A DNA stretch of 64,000 nucleotides, taken from assembly GCA_050249535.1 (NCBI GenBank), contig JBFWQI010000021.1, forward strand, positions 42,406-106,405. Direction: 5' to 3'. The notes beneath the pieces are model-generated. The model searched no databases. It saw only the letters and a program-made list of their open reading frames with translations, and was not told the DNA's origin. This stretch comes from JADJXM01 sp937967285 (GTDB taxonomy: Bacteria > Acidobacteriota > Blastocatellia > RBC074). Shown one piece after another: positions 32,734 to 63,984 of the stretch (the first letter of the stretch is position 1; each line of letters starts with the position of its first letter). A program made the translations under genes and the position numbers.

Positions 32734-33582
32734 ATGGATATTAAATCGGAAATACGGAATCATCCCAGTCACCGGTGGAGTTCGCTCGGACTGGCGGCGC
32801 GAATCTGGTACACGACCAGAACCGTCGCGATCTGGATCGCGAGCATCATCCATTTCTTCCCGATCTGCACGATTCTTGTGCTGATGGGAATCTTCATCGA
32901 TCCGCGACGCAACGACGGACCGCAGCGCTGGCTCTTCCGCAATATCCTGCGGGTGGCGGGCGTCGATTTCGAGGTCAGGTTCTCGCCCGGCTTCGATCGG
33001 ACGCGGACCAGCTTCTTCGTATGCAATCACATCGACATCTGGGACGCGTTCATTATCTATTCGGCCATCCCGCAGTTCGTCCGGGGTCTCGAGCACGAAT
33101 CGCATTTCAAGGTTCCCGCCTACGGCTGGATGATGAGGCGGTTCGGCAACGTACCCGTCCCGCCCGAGGGAAATCTGACCAAATACAAGCAGATGATGAA
33201 GCAGACGAGAGAATCGCTCGACAGCGGAGTCAGCCTGATCGTCTTCGCCGAGGGCTCGCGCACGATGTCTGGCCTGCCGCGCGAGTTCAATCCCGGAGTC
33301 TTCCGGATGGCGATCCAGTTCGGGTATCCGGTCGCACCGATGAGCATCGTCGGCGCATATGAGTTCAGCCGGAAAGGCGACTGGAAGCTCTTCCCCTCGA
33401 AGATCACTGTCTTCATGCACGACACGATCGACACTTCGGGGATGACCAAAAATGACATCGAGCCGCTGAGGCAGCGCGTGCAGAATATCGTGGCCGCTCC
33501 GCTGCTTGAGTTTTACGGGATCCCCGGCGAATCCGCTCCGGAACGAGCCGACATTCCCGTCAAGTTGCAGGAATCGAAGTGA
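32734..33582 (+). CDS. 1-acyl-glycerol-3-phosphate acyltransferase (PlsC) family
   Basis: The protein (282 aa) has an N-terminal hydrophobic helix (about 25-50) and the acyltransferase motifs 'FVCNHIDIWDAF' (catalytic HxxxxD, His near 98) and 'IVFAEGSRTMSGLPREF' (near 172). It transfers an acyl chain to a lysophospholipid-type hydroxyl at the membrane. The overlap of its stop with the next gene's GTG (GTGA) suggests coupling. With the lipid kinase upstream it completes a small phospholipid-building module. Confidence 0.88.
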   Translation: MDIKSEIRNHPSHRWSSLGLAARIWYTTRTVAIWIASIIHFFPICTILVLMGIFIDPRRNDGPQRWLFRNILRVAGVDFEVRFSPGFDRTRTSFFVCNHIDIWDAFIIYSAIPQFVRGLEHESHFKVPAYGWMMRRFGNVPVPPEGNLTKYKQMMKQTRESLDSGVSLIVFAEGSRTMSGLPREFNPGVFRMAIQFGYPVAPMSIVGAYEFSRKGDWKLFPSKITVFMHDTIDTSGMTKNDIEPLRQRVQNIVAAPLLEFYGIPGESAPERADIPVKLQESK

Positions 33583-34526
33583 AGCCGACTGAGCTCAATC
33601 AGGTCTATTCGTCGATGTCGATGAAGAGGCGATACGAGGTCTGGTTCCTCAAGATCGCCCTGGCCGACGGCAGCGGCGCATGGTGGTTTCGGTATCTGCT
33701 GACCGATCCGGGACGGCCGGCCGGCGGAGGATGTCCGGGAACCGCTCCGTTCCAGGTCTGGGCGACCTGGTTTCCCGCTGACGGCCCGCCGACCAGCTGC
33801 ATCGAGGGATTTCCGCTCGACGGGCTCGAGATCTCTGGCCGGAATGAGGACCTCTCGATAGCTCACAACGAAAACAGGATCTCGCATGATCGATGCGCCG
33901 GGCGCGTCTCGGCCGGTGGCCGCAACGTCAGTTGGGATCTCTCGTATAAATCGGGCGCGGGATTTTCGATGAGCGATGTCGGCTGGATCGGATTCTCTCG
34001 CACGCCGCATACCGATGCGGTCTTCGACGGCTGGATCGAGATGGACGGGATACGACAATCGGGCTCGCCGCTCGGGTTCGGACTGCAGGGACACAACTGC
34101 GGCTTTCGCCATCGCAACTTGTGGACCTGGACTCACCTTTACGCCCGCAATGCCGACGGCCGGACGACCACATTCGAGGCGCTGGAATATGAGATCGGCT
34201 TCGGCCTCTATTTCAGAAAAGCGCTGCTCTGGCACAACGGCAATCTTCACGTCCTGAAGGGATTCAAAACCTTCGAGAGAGATCGCGACCGCATGAGGTG
34301 GAGTTTCGACTGCTTCGAGGAGGGCACCGGACTCGCGGTCCATGCCGAGATCGACGGCGGCGGGATTTCGCAGCACCGGCTTCCCTACACCAGAACAGAC
34401 TGTTCTGGGACATTCGAGGTTGCCAACAACAGCCTCGCCCGCGGATCGATCACCATCGGACATCCCGACCGCCCCGAATTGACGCTCACAGGCGACGCCG
34501 GGGCGGTGCTCGAAATGGTCGGATAA
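33579..34526 (+). CDS. Beta-barrel-like protein, possibly tocopherol-cyclase/CrtC-related
   Basis: I cannot assign this 315-aa soluble protein with confidence. It is rich in aromatic residues and beta-prone segments, with conserved-looking blocks 'GAWWFRYLL', 'GWIGFSR', 'QGHNCGFRHRNLWTWTHLYA' and 'YEIGFGLYFRKALLWHNG'. The last two recall the paired-lipocalin fold of tocopherol cyclases and CrtC/AttH-type hydratases that bind hydrophobic substrates. It starts with a GTG overlapping the plsC stop and is the last gene of the cluster, so it probably processes or binds the lipid product. It converges with the next gene after an 11-bp gap. Confidence 0.45.
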   Translation: MKPTELNQVYSSMSMKRRYEVWFLKIALADGSGAWWFRYLLTDPGRPAGGGCPGTAPFQVWATWFPADGPPTSCIEGFPLDGLEISGRNEDLSIAHNENRISHDRCAGRVSAGGRNVSWDLSYKSGAGFSMSDVGWIGFSRTPHTDAVFDGWIEMDGIRQSGSPLGFGLQGHNCGFRHRNLWTWTHLYARNADGRTTTFEALEYEIGFGLYFRKALLWHNGNLHVLKGFKTFERDRDRMRWSFDCFEEGTGLAVHAEIDGGGISQHRLPYTRTDCSGTFEVANNSLARGSITIGHPDRPELTLTGDAGAVLEMVG

Positions 34527-34537
34527 CAGGCTTTCGA

Positions 34538-39724
<5,187 letters not shown>

Positions 39725-39873
39725 ACTGAGTCGTGTTGAATCTTCCGATCACCGCGGAGGTGAGCTCGCATCTTATTAATAATTTCAACAGGGATATCAG
39801 CTGTTCAAGCAGGAGTTAGAGGGAGAAAAACCGGAAATAGTTGCCGGGCACGGCGGTTTTTAATCCTGCAGAG

Positions 39874-42378
<2,505 letters not shown>

Positions 42379-42470
42379 CTTGATTCCCGGAATTTTCAGG
42401 AATCAATTTTACAGCATCTTCGAGACTGATCAACAAACCCGGTTCCAGGGAAAACCGCGACTGTTCAGTA

Positions 42471-42634
42471 CTCTGGAAACAAAGTTTTTATCGCAGAGGC
42501 GCAGAGAGGGCAGAGGTTGATATTCTGGATATTTATTTCCGGAGTATCACCCAATGGGCGTATGACGAACATTGCCATGTTCAAAAAATCTCTGCCCCCT
42601 CTGCGCCTCTGCGATAAAAACTTTGTTTCCAGAG
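42471..42634. repeat. Dispersed inverted-repeat element, copy D (CGCAGAGG type)
   Basis: This is the best-preserved copy. 42471-42516 (CTCTGGAAACAAAGTTTTTA, then CGCAGAGGCGCAGAGAGGG) is inverted almost perfectly against 42590-42634. The 73-bp centre contains TTCCGGAGTATCACCCAATG and GACGAACATTG, shared with other copies. It fills the gap between the fusion gene (start 42378) and the stop of the 1796-aa protein gene (42652). No ORF. Confidence 0.92.
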
Positions 42635-42651
42635 CATTCAACCTTTCGATC

Positions 42652-48042
<5,391 letters not shown>

Positions 48043-48078
48043 GGCCTGGCAGTTCCTTTGGCGGGGCGGGTGAAAGGG

Positions 48079-52509
<4,431 letters not shown>

Positions 52510-52751
52510 TATCAACAGCTCCTTTGATTTTTTCGGGGCACACGCAATACCGAGGCTATTTCAAAACAGCGAGACGGTGATTCCTTCTTCATCCATAAAC
52601 GATGTTTCAGTCTGTCCGTGTGCAATCTTGTGTGAGGCATTATTAACAGATACAAATTCAAGAAATCTCTCACCTTTAAGTGGTGATGGAGATCAGGGGA
52701 AGCCTCAAAGCGGGGCAGCATCGGCGAACTTTAATGAACGCCTGATAGTTT

Positions 52752-52831
<80 letters not shown>

Positions 52832-53163
52832 ACAGTGACGCTTACCCAAAGGCTCTGAGGCTTGGAGGAAGGCCTCTGGATATGAAAAGAAACGCGTCCA
52901 AGTTCCGCGTAACGGCGTTTAACGCGAAAGGCATCTTACACAAGAGTCTAATCTTCGTCAAACCTAAATTGCAGCCGGATTTCTGAAAAGCGGATGGAGG
53001 GTCAAAGAGGGTGATCTGAGACCCTGTCGAGAAGCATCCGGATTCGGCACAATCAGGCAGACTCCGACAGGTGGAGCGAGATTCGTCGTCCGGTTCCCAC
53101 AACCGGGCGGCGAGCCGGGGATATATTTCATCCCAGACTAAGAGAGTATACTCAATCAACTGA
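52832..53163. other. Intergenic region, no gene supported
   Basis: This 332-bp gap separates the ABC exporter stop from tRNA-Thr. A minus-strand frame runs through it, but it overlaps the 3' end of the exporter gene, lacks a ribosome site and has no recognisable protein features, so it is not called. No terminator with a T-run was found. Confidence 0.5.
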
Positions 53164-54999
<1,836 letters not shown>

Positions 55000-55004
55000 A
55001 TCCG

Positions 55005-56783
55005 TTAGGTGGCGGCCAGTTCCTCCTCGAGCAGTTGTCGCCGGTAAAGATCCGCATAGGCTCCGTCGAGGGAGATCAGCTCATCATGAGTTCCGCGTTC
55101 GACGATCCGTCCGTGATCGAGTACGCAGATCAGGTCGGCATCCTTGACGGTCGAGATCCTGTGAGAAACGATGAGCGACGTTCTTCCACGCATGATCCCG
55201 CGAAGCTCTCTCAGGATCTTCTCTTCGGTATAGGTATCGACCGCCGAGAGCGAATCGTCGAGGATCAGTATCCGCGGCTGGCGGATGACGGCGCGGGCGA
55301 TCGCGGTCCGCTGCTTCTGACCGCCCGAGAGCGTGATTCCCCGCTCTCCGAGGACCGTCGCATATCCGTCGGGGAAATCCTTCACGTCATCGGCCAGGCC
55401 GGCAACCACTGCGGCCCGGTCGACCGCCTCAGTCGCCGCGCCGTTCTTCATTCCGAAAGCGATATTCTCGGCCAGCGTCTCGCTGAACAGAAACGTCTCC
55501 TGCGGGACGTATCCGATATTTTCCCGCAACTGGCTGAGCGAGATCTCCCGGATCGGATGTCCGTCGATCAGAACCATCCCTGGACCGGCTTCGAGCAGCC
55601 GCGGGATCAGATTCATGAGCGTGGATTTGCCCGAACCTGTCCGGCCGATGAAGGCCACGGTCTGCCCCGGCTCGATGACCAGATTGATCCCCTCGAGCAC
55701 CGGCGGACGGCCTTCGACGTAACCGAATGTCAGATCGTGAAATTCGATCCTGCCCTTGATCTCCGGGAGCCTGATCTGGTCGGGCGTCTCGGCTATCGCC
55801 GGCTCGGTGACCACGATCTCGTGCATCCGCTTGAGACTAGCCGTACCGCGCTGAACCAGATTGGTCACATATCCCATGGCGATGAGCGGCCAGATCAGTT
55901 GCTCGAGATAGAGATTGAAGGCAGCAAACTGCCCGATCGACATCCGACCGAGTGCCGCTTCCCTGCCGCCGACCAGCAGAATCGCCGCGAAGCCCAGCCC
56001 GATGAAGAACTGCATCAGCGGCCGGAAGACGGCCGAGAGCCGGACCAGACTGAGATTCCTCTCGACATACTCTGAGTTGAGCCGGGCGAACTGCTCCTGT
56101 TCGTAACTCTCCCGGGCATATGCCCGGATCACGCGGACGCCGGTCAGATTCTCCTGTGCGCGGGCAGTTATCTCCGAAAAGAACTCCTGTATCTTCTCGA
56201 ACCGGACGTGTATCTGATGGCCGAAATACTTGACCGTCAGCGAGACGAGCGGCATCGTCAGAAGCAGGATCAGCGTCAGTTTGACGCTGATCTGAAACAT
56301 GAGCGGAAGGATGATCAGCACCCTGAAGAGCGTCTGCTCGCTGTACATGATCGCCGGGCCGACCACCTGCCTGACTGCTCCCAGATCGTTGGTCGCCCTC
56401 GCCATCAGGTCCCCTGTCCGGTTGTTCTGGAAGAACTCGAGCGGCAGTTTCTGCAGGTGTGCGTAAAAATCCTGGCGCAGATCGTATTCGATGAAGCGGG
56501 ACATATTGATCAGCGTCCGCCGCTGAAGGAAGAGAAAAACCCCGCTGATCATGCTGGTTCCGACGATCAGGGCGACGGAGCGGAACAGTTTCTCCCAGGT
56601 CAGGTTGCCTCCCTGGAGGCCGTCGATCGCCTGGCCGACGAAACGCGGCACGAAGACTCCGAAAGTCACCGAAGCGAGCACGAAGAGCGTCCCGGAGAGC
56701 AGTCGCCATCGATACTTCTTCAGGTAATGGAAGAGCCAGTCGCGGCCGGTTGGAAATGGGGGTTCAACTTTCAATGCAGTCAA
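55005..56783 (-). CDS. ABC exporter half-transporter, degenerate ATPase site
   Basis: The 592-aa partner has the same exporter fold: six-helix transmembrane domain, Walker A 'FIGRTGSGKSTLMN', signature 'LSGGQKQRTAIARA' and H-loop 'IVSHRIST'. In the Walker B motif 'ILILDDSLSAVD' the catalytic Glu is Asp, the hallmark of the degenerate site in heterodimeric exporters. It is the promoter-proximal gene of the pair. A small membrane-protein gene on the same strand ends 10 nt upstream, so the three may be one operon. Confidence 0.93.
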   Translation of the reverse strand: MTALKVEPPFPTGRDWLFHYLKKYRWRLLSGTLFVLASVTFGVFVPRFVGQAIDGLQGGNLTWEKLFRSVALIVGTSMISGVFLFLQRRTLINMSRFIEYDLRQDFYAHLQKLPLEFFQNNRTGDLMARATNDLGAVRQVVGPAIMYSEQTLFRVLIILPLMFQISVKLTLILLLTMPLVSLTVKYFGHQIHVRFEKIQEFFSEITARAQENLTGVRVIRAYARESYEQEQFARLNSEYVERNLSLVRLSAVFRPLMQFFIGLGFAAILLVGGREAALGRMSIGQFAAFNLYLEQLIWPLIAMGYVTNLVQRGTASLKRMHEIVVTEPAIAETPDQIRLPEIKGRIEFHDLTFGYVEGRPPVLEGINLVIEPGQTVAFIGRTGSGKSTLMNLIPRLLEAGPGMVLIDGHPIREISLSQLRENIGYVPQETFLFSETLAENIAFGMKNGAATEAVDRAAVVAGLADDVKDFPDGYATVLGERGITLSGGQKQRTAIARAVIRQPRILILDDSLSAVDTYTEEKILRELRGIMRGRTSLIVSHRISTVKDADLICVLDHGRIVERGTHDELISLDGAYADLYRRQLLEEELAAT

Positions 56784-56793
56784 TACTTATCGA

Positions 56794-57180
56794 TCAGTGT
56801 GATTTGAGAGATCTTGCCACGAGTCCGATCCCGCCGGCCAGCAGCCCAATCATCATGACCGTGTTGAACAGGCTGGTCGGCCTAAAATAGACGTCCAGAT
56901 TGGCCAGTATGCCGGCAAATATGATCAGCGTGCCGAGCACGACCATGGCCCATCCCAGTCCGGATCGCCCGTTGAAAAAGAGGATCCCGATCCCGATCAT
57001 CAGGGGGAAGAGCGTCAATCCGAAAGCGTTGTATCCCCAGAGATACCAGTAGCCGCTCGATACGGTGACGTTATTGGTCAGCAGATAAGCTCCGACCGAG
57101 GCCATCCCCAGCCCGACCATGAACTCTCCCAGGCCGCCCGGCGTGCCGCCGGCGCCTTTCTGATCAGAATCTTCCCTCAT
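56794..57180 (-). CDS. Small four-helix membrane protein of unknown function
   Basis: The product (128 aa) has about four hydrophobic helices with a Gly-rich first helix ('FMVGLGMASVGAYLL') and 'GLTLFPLMIGIGILFFNG', reminiscent of the membrane domain of LiaF/DUF5668-type proteins; that link is weak. The ATG at 57180 has GGAGG 10 nt upstream and is preferred over 57219. The gene ends 10 nt before the ABC exporter pair and may be cotranscribed with it. Confidence 0.7.
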   Translation of the reverse strand: MREDSDQKGAGGTPGGLGEFMVGLGMASVGAYLLTNNVTVSSGYWYLWGYNAFGLTLFPLMIGIGILFFNGRSGLGWAMVVLGTLIIFAGILANLDVYFRPTSLFNTVMMIGLLAGGIGLVARSLKSH

Positions 57181-57303
57181 AATAAACAAACCTCCGGGGT
57201 TTTTCCGGCCGGGGGACAAATCAAGTTAAACGCCATTCTACTTGTCTTGAGGCACAAGCTCAACCTTGCATTTCGGACGGCGCACGGGGTAGCCTGCCGG
57301 CTG

Positions 57304-57906
57304 ATGAAGAAGACCGGATACTTCGAGGAGCTGGCCCGCGAGGCGGCCGGGTGCGTGACCTGTGAACGGATGGTCGATCGTCGCGCGGTGCTCGGCCCGC
57401 TCAACGGGACGATCGATCCGCTGGTTATGTTCATCGCGGAGGCGCCGGGACGCAACGGGGCCGACCGGACGCGGATCCCCTTTCACGGCGACGTCTCCGG
57501 CGATAATTTCGAGGCACTGCTCGGCTCAACGGGACTGACTCGCAAGCAGATCTTCATCACCAACAGCGTGCTCTGCAGCCCGCGCAAACCGAGCGGCGCC
57601 AACGACCGGCCGACCCGGACAGAGATCCGCAACTGCTCGGGCTTCCTTCGCCGCCAGATCGAGCTGATCGATCCGCCCGTCATCGCCACTCTCGGCGCCG
57701 TCGCTCTCGATGCGCTCCGGCTGATCGAAGATCACGATTTCACGCTTCGCGATCACGCCGCGCGGGTTCTAAGATGGAACCGGCGACTGCTCGTCCCCCT
57801 CTACCACCCCAGCCCGCAGGTGATCATCACCGTCAGAGATCTCGCTCAGCAGAAAAAAGACTATCGAACTATCATAAAAGCATTGAAATCAGCAGGTTGC
57901 AGGTAA
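57304..57906 (+). CDS. Uracil-DNA glycosylase family protein (Fe-S type)
   Basis: The protein (200 aa from this ATG) resembles family 4/5 uracil-DNA glycosylases that remove uracil from DNA. It shows 'FIAEAPGRNGADRTRIPFHG' (uracil-binding loop A) and 'LYHPSPQVI' (loop B). Four cysteines sit at Fe-S ligand positions: 'CVTC' near the N-terminus, 'VLCSP' and 'IRNCSGF'. The active-site loop has EAPG as in family 4. A TTG at 57247 is an alternative start. The gene is monocistronic. Confidence 0.82.
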   Translation: MKKTGYFEELAREAAGCVTCERMVDRRAVLGPLNGTIDPLVMFIAEAPGRNGADRTRIPFHGDVSGDNFEALLGSTGLTRKQIFITNSVLCSPRKPSGANDRPTRTEIRNCSGFLRRQIELIDPPVIATLGAVALDALRLIEDHDFTLRDHAARVLRWNRRLLVPLYHPSPQVIITVRDLAQQKKDYRTIIKALKSAGCR

Positions 57907-57972
57907 CCGCCAGAGAAAAATGAAGGCTGTGAAATTGTTAAATTTGTAACTAATCTGCCCTACCGGGAAGAA

Positions 57973-58123
<151 letters not shown>

Positions 58124-58232
58124 CTTTTTTCTCAACGATTTCGGCTCATCGGGAGTATATCTGAGTGAGAACGACGGAAACTGATGATTGACGTTCGGAA
58201 GGACGAGGATTTTGACGGACGCGACATTATTA

Positions 58233-58808
58233 ATGATGGAAGAGACCCGCGGAGATGAAGGAGCGACGGCGCGGCTGGTCGCTCTGGCCAGAGCGGGCGA
58301 CCGTCAGGCCTTCGACCGGCTGATGCTGGCACATCAGCGGAAGGTTACCGGACTCGCGCTCAAGATCCTCGGTAACCGCGAGGATGCGCTGGACGCCGCC
58401 CAGGAATCGTTCCTGCGCGTCTACCGTCATCTTCATAAATATGATGAATCGCGCAATTTCGATGCGTGGCTCTGCGGCATCGTCGTCAACGTCTGCCGCG
58501 ACCATGCCAGAAAGCGCGCCGGCAGAAGCGCCGTCCCGATCGATGAGATCGACGAGCCGGCAGGTCTGCGGGATACGGAATCGGATGCGATCCTGAGACA
58601 GCAACAGGCATTGGTGATGCGGGCGCTCGAGACGCTGACCGATAAGGAACGGAAGGCGATCGTGCTCCGCGATATGGAGGGTCTCGAGACCGAAGAGGTT
58701 GCCGGAATACTCGGATCCAGCCCGTCCACGGTCCGGTCTCAGATCTGCTCCGCCAGATCGAAGATCAGGGCGTTCAGGGATCGGATCACGGAGAGGAGGG
58801 GAAAATGA
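58233..58808 (+). CDS. ECF-type RNA polymerase sigma factor
   Basis: The protein (191 aa from 58233) has region 2 ('ARAGDRQAFDRLMLAHQRKV', 'DALDAAQESFLRVYRHLHKY', 'FDAWLCGIVVNVCRDHARKR') and region 4 ('LTDKERKAIVLRDMEGLETE', 'GSSPSTVRSQICSARSKIR'), with no region 3, as in extracytoplasmic-function sigma factors. Upstream TTG codons (58188, 58212) are alternative starts; no ribosome site clearly decides. The stop overlaps the next gene by 4 bp (ATGA). It should direct transcription of a small regulon, probably including its own operon, when released by the anti-sigma protein. Confidence 0.9.
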   Translation: MMEETRGDEGATARLVALARAGDRQAFDRLMLAHQRKVTGLALKILGNREDALDAAQESFLRVYRHLHKYDESRNFDAWLCGIVVNVCRDHARKRAGRSAVPIDEIDEPAGLRDTESDAILRQQQALVMRALETLTDKERKAIVLRDMEGLETEEVAGILGSSPSTVRSQICSARSKIRAFRDRITERRGK

Positions 58809-59392
58809 ACTGCGGAAGAATTGAAGAACGGCTCCCGTTATTCGTCTCGTGCGACATGGCGCCGCGTGAAATGGAAGAGATGCGCTGCCACATCGATTCG
58901 TGCGAAGCCTGCGCCGGACTGGCTGCCCTTCTGGCCGAGGATGCCTCATGGCTGCGCCGGACCGGCGCTCCGGAGTTCGAGGAATCCGAACTCGCCGCGC
59001 TCAGATCTTCCGTCAATCGCCGGCTGGACGAGGAAGCGGCCGCTCCCGGCCTGCTCGACATGTTCAAGGGATTCGTGGCCTGGAGGCCTGTGCTCGCCGC
59101 GGCGGCGATCATCCTGATCGCGCTGATCTACCTGCTCAGCGACCGGGCCACGGCACCCGAGGAACCGCTCATCGTCCGGGATGCGGAGATCCGCGACGGA
59201 GGCGTGATCGAGGACCCGAAGCCCGTCAAACCGCCCCCGGCCAAAAAACAGGTCAAACGGACGAGAAGACGGCCCGCCGGCAACCAAATGCTTGCGCAGG
59301 CGGAGACGGCTCAGGCGACTCCGTTGAGAATCGAGATCCAGACCGCCGACCCGAATATCCGAATCATCTGGCTGGCATCGACGGGACAGTGA
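58805..59392 (+). CDS. Membrane anti-sigma factor with zinc-binding domain
   Basis: The 195-aa protein begins with a zf-HC2-type domain (Cys3, then 'CHIDSCEACAG' near 28-38, giving Cys, His and two Cys ligands) that should bind the sigma factor. It has one transmembrane helix ('AAAAIILIALIYLLS', near 98-112) and a Pro/Lys/Arg-rich periplasmic tail. Overlap with the sigma gene supports a sigma/anti-sigma pair. The last 30 residues form a beta-prone segment 'PLRIEIQTADPNIRIIWLAS'. Confidence 0.87.
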   Translation: MNCGRIEERLPLFVSCDMAPREMEEMRCHIDSCEACAGLAALLAEDASWLRRTGAPEFEESELAALRSSVNRRLDEEAAAPGLLDMFKGFVAWRPVLAAAAIILIALIYLLSDRATAPEEPLIVRDAEIRDGGVIEDPKPVKPPPAKKQVKRTRRRPAGNQMLAQAETAQATPLRIEIQTADPNIRIIWLASTGQ

Positions 59393-59439
59393 TCCCCGCC
59401 GGATCAATCGTTAAACAGCAACTTCATTAAGGAGCAATT

Positions 59440-60237
59440 ATGCACAGATATCTCAACGGTTTCCTGGCCGTCATCGCGCTGCTGGTCGTCTCCGCCGCGC
59501 CCTCGGCGGCGCAGCAGAAACAGGAACAGCGCCCTGAATCGCAGTATGTCGATTTCACCGGCTTCAAGGGCAGCATTTTCGAACTCAAGCACCGCGATCC
59601 AGAGGAACTGATCGGAGTTCTGCGCGGCCTGACCAGCGGCTTCAAGGGCGCGACCATCAACGCCAACAGTGATCTGAAGACCATCACCGTCCGCGACTTT
59701 CCTGAGAACATCGCGACCATCGAGGCCGCCATCAAACGGCTCGACGTTCCCGCACCGGCAAGGGCCGCCAGAACCAGCCCGAAGGATGTCGATATCACGG
59801 TCCATGTCCTGCTTGCATCATCGGATTCCGCCGAGGGCAATCAGTACCCGCAGGCTCTGCAGGATGTCGTCAAACAGATGCAGTCAGCCCTGAGCTACAA
59901 AAGCTTTCAACTGCTGACTACGATCGTTCAGCGGACGAATTTGAGGAGCGGTTTCATCAACAGCAGCGGCACCACCGCTCTTCCCGAAAAGGACGCCTCG
60001 GCGACCTATCGACTTCTGATGGCCAACATTTCATTCCTGCCTCAGGTCGAGGACGGATCGATCACCATCGGAGAACTTACATTCCAGATCGCCGGCTCGA
60101 ACGACGAGATCAGCCGCAAATTCGGAAACGCGGAAGTGCGGACCCGGCTCAATGTCCGGCCGGGCGAGAAGGTCGTCGTCGGCACCGCCACGCTCAGAGA
60201 CAAGGCCGTCATCCTCATCCTCACTGCGAAGATGTAA
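59440..60237 (+). CDS. Secreted protein with secretin-like N-domain
   Basis: The 265-aa protein has a Sec signal peptide (about 1-25) and an alpha/beta segment (about 50-105) like the short N-domains of secretins: 'RDPEELIGVLRGLTSGFKGA', 'NANSDLKTITVRDFPENI' and 'AAIKRLDVP'. The C-terminal half ends in 'RPGEKVVVGTATL' and is beta-rich. It lacks the secretin pore domain. It follows the anti-sigma gene by 47 nt and is probably part of the same envelope-stress operon. The role is unknown; it could be a pilotin-like or sensing component. Confidence 0.75.
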   Translation: MHRYLNGFLAVIALLVVSAAPSAAQQKQEQRPESQYVDFTGFKGSIFELKHRDPEELIGVLRGLTSGFKGATINANSDLKTITVRDFPENIATIEAAIKRLDVPAPARAARTSPKDVDITVHVLLASSDSAEGNQYPQALQDVVKQMQSALSYKSFQLLTTIVQRTNLRSGFINSSGTTALPEKDASATYRLLMANISFLPQVEDGSITIGELTFQIAGSNDEISRKFGNAEVRTRLNVRPGEKVVVGTATLRDKAVILILTAKM

Positions 60238-60250
60238 TGATGGAGAGCCC

Positions 60251-60313
60251 ATGGAGCGCCGACTTCCGGTCGACATGCAGTCAAGGCATGCCGACCGGAA
60301 GTCGGCGCTCCAT
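60251..60313. repeat. Perfect 22-bp inverted repeat
   Basis: 60251-60272 (ATGGAGCGCCGACTTCCGGT, then CG) matches the reverse complement of 60292-60313 exactly; the 19-nt centre contains GCATGC. It lies just after the stop of the secretin-domain gene. It may be a terminator-like hairpin without a T-run or a member of a dispersed intergenic family. Confidence 0.93.
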
Positions 60314-60385
60314 TGATAAAGCGTGAGAGATGCCATAAATTGAGCGTTGCAGTGACAATCCGACACGGCAACGCTCAAAACATTT

Positions 60386-61261
60386 ATGAAACAGACAATT
60401 CTGATGGCATTTCTCATCACGTCGCTGATCATTACAACAAATGGTCAGACTCAGGACGGACCTCCGCCGATTCCCCTCTGGCCCGACGGGGCGCCCGGCG
60501 CGCTGGGCTCAGATCCCGTGGACATACCGAGCATTCAACTCTACAGGCCTGAGAACCCGAACGGAGCGGCGATCGTCGTCTGTCCCGGCGGCGGGTATCA
60601 AAACCTTGCGCGGCACGAAGGTCACAACGTCGCGCTCTGGCTCAACAGTCTGGGGATCACTGCGGTCGTCCTGAAATACCGCCTCGCGCCGAAGTACCAT
60701 CATCCGTCGATGATGCTGGATGTTCTGCGGGCGATCCGCTTCACGCGCTCGAAGGCGGAGGAATGGAAGATCGACATCAACCGGGTCGGCGTGATGGGTT
60801 TTTCGGCCGGGGGACACCTCGCATCAACAGCGGCGACCCACTGGGACGAGGGCCAGTCCGATACCGGAGACGGCATCGACCGGCTGAGCAGCCGTCCGAA
60901 CCTGGCCATCCTCTGCTATCCGGTCATCACGATGGGACCGCCATCGGCTCACACAGGATCAAGACGAAACCTGATCGGCGAAAATCCCTCGCAGGAACTC
61001 CTCGACCTGATGTCGAACGAGAAACAGGTCAACTCGAAGACTCCGCCGACCTTCCTCTTTCACACTGAGGACGACAAGGCCGTCCCGGTCGAAAACAGCC
61101 TGCTCTTCGCCGCCGCCCTGCGCAAAGCCGGCGTGCCGTATGAATTGCACATCTACGAGAAGGGTCGCCACGGCGTAGGACTCGCCCAGGACAACCCGGC
61201 TCTCAAATCATGGCCCGGCCTGCTCGCCGACTGGCTGAGAAAATACAAGTTCACCGAATAA
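60386..61261 (+). CDS. Secreted alpha/beta hydrolase (esterase, BD-FAE-like)
   Basis: The protein (291 aa) has a signal peptide (about 1-20), the oxyanion stretch 'VVCPGGGYQNLARHEG', the nucleophile in 'GVMGFSAGGHLAST' and Asp in 'HTEDDKAVPVENS' and His in 'YEKGRHGVGL', which together form a Ser-Asp-His triad. It resembles acetyl-xylan/feruloyl-type carbohydrate esterases. The likely role is removing acyl groups from polysaccharides outside the cell; the substrate is inferred. It is separated from the next hydrolase gene by 24 nt. Confidence 0.87.
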   Translation: MKQTILMAFLITSLIITTNGQTQDGPPPIPLWPDGAPGALGSDPVDIPSIQLYRPENPNGAAIVVCPGGGYQNLARHEGHNVALWLNSLGITAVVLKYRLAPKYHHPSMMLDVLRAIRFTRSKAEEWKIDINRVGVMGFSAGGHLASTAATHWDEGQSDTGDGIDRLSSRPNLAILCYPVITMGPPSAHTGSRRNLIGENPSQELLDLMSNEKQVNSKTPPTFLFHTEDDKAVPVENSLLFAAALRKAGVPYELHIYEKGRHGVGLAQDNPALKSWPGLLADWLRKYKFTE

Positions 61262-61285
61262 CCCCTCTCAACCTCGAAGGAGAAG

Positions 61286-62161
<876 letters not shown>

Positions 62162-62165
62162 ATCA

Positions 62166-63962
<1,797 letters not shown>

Positions 63963-63984
63963 TTTGGGAGCGCGTCTTGGGAGT

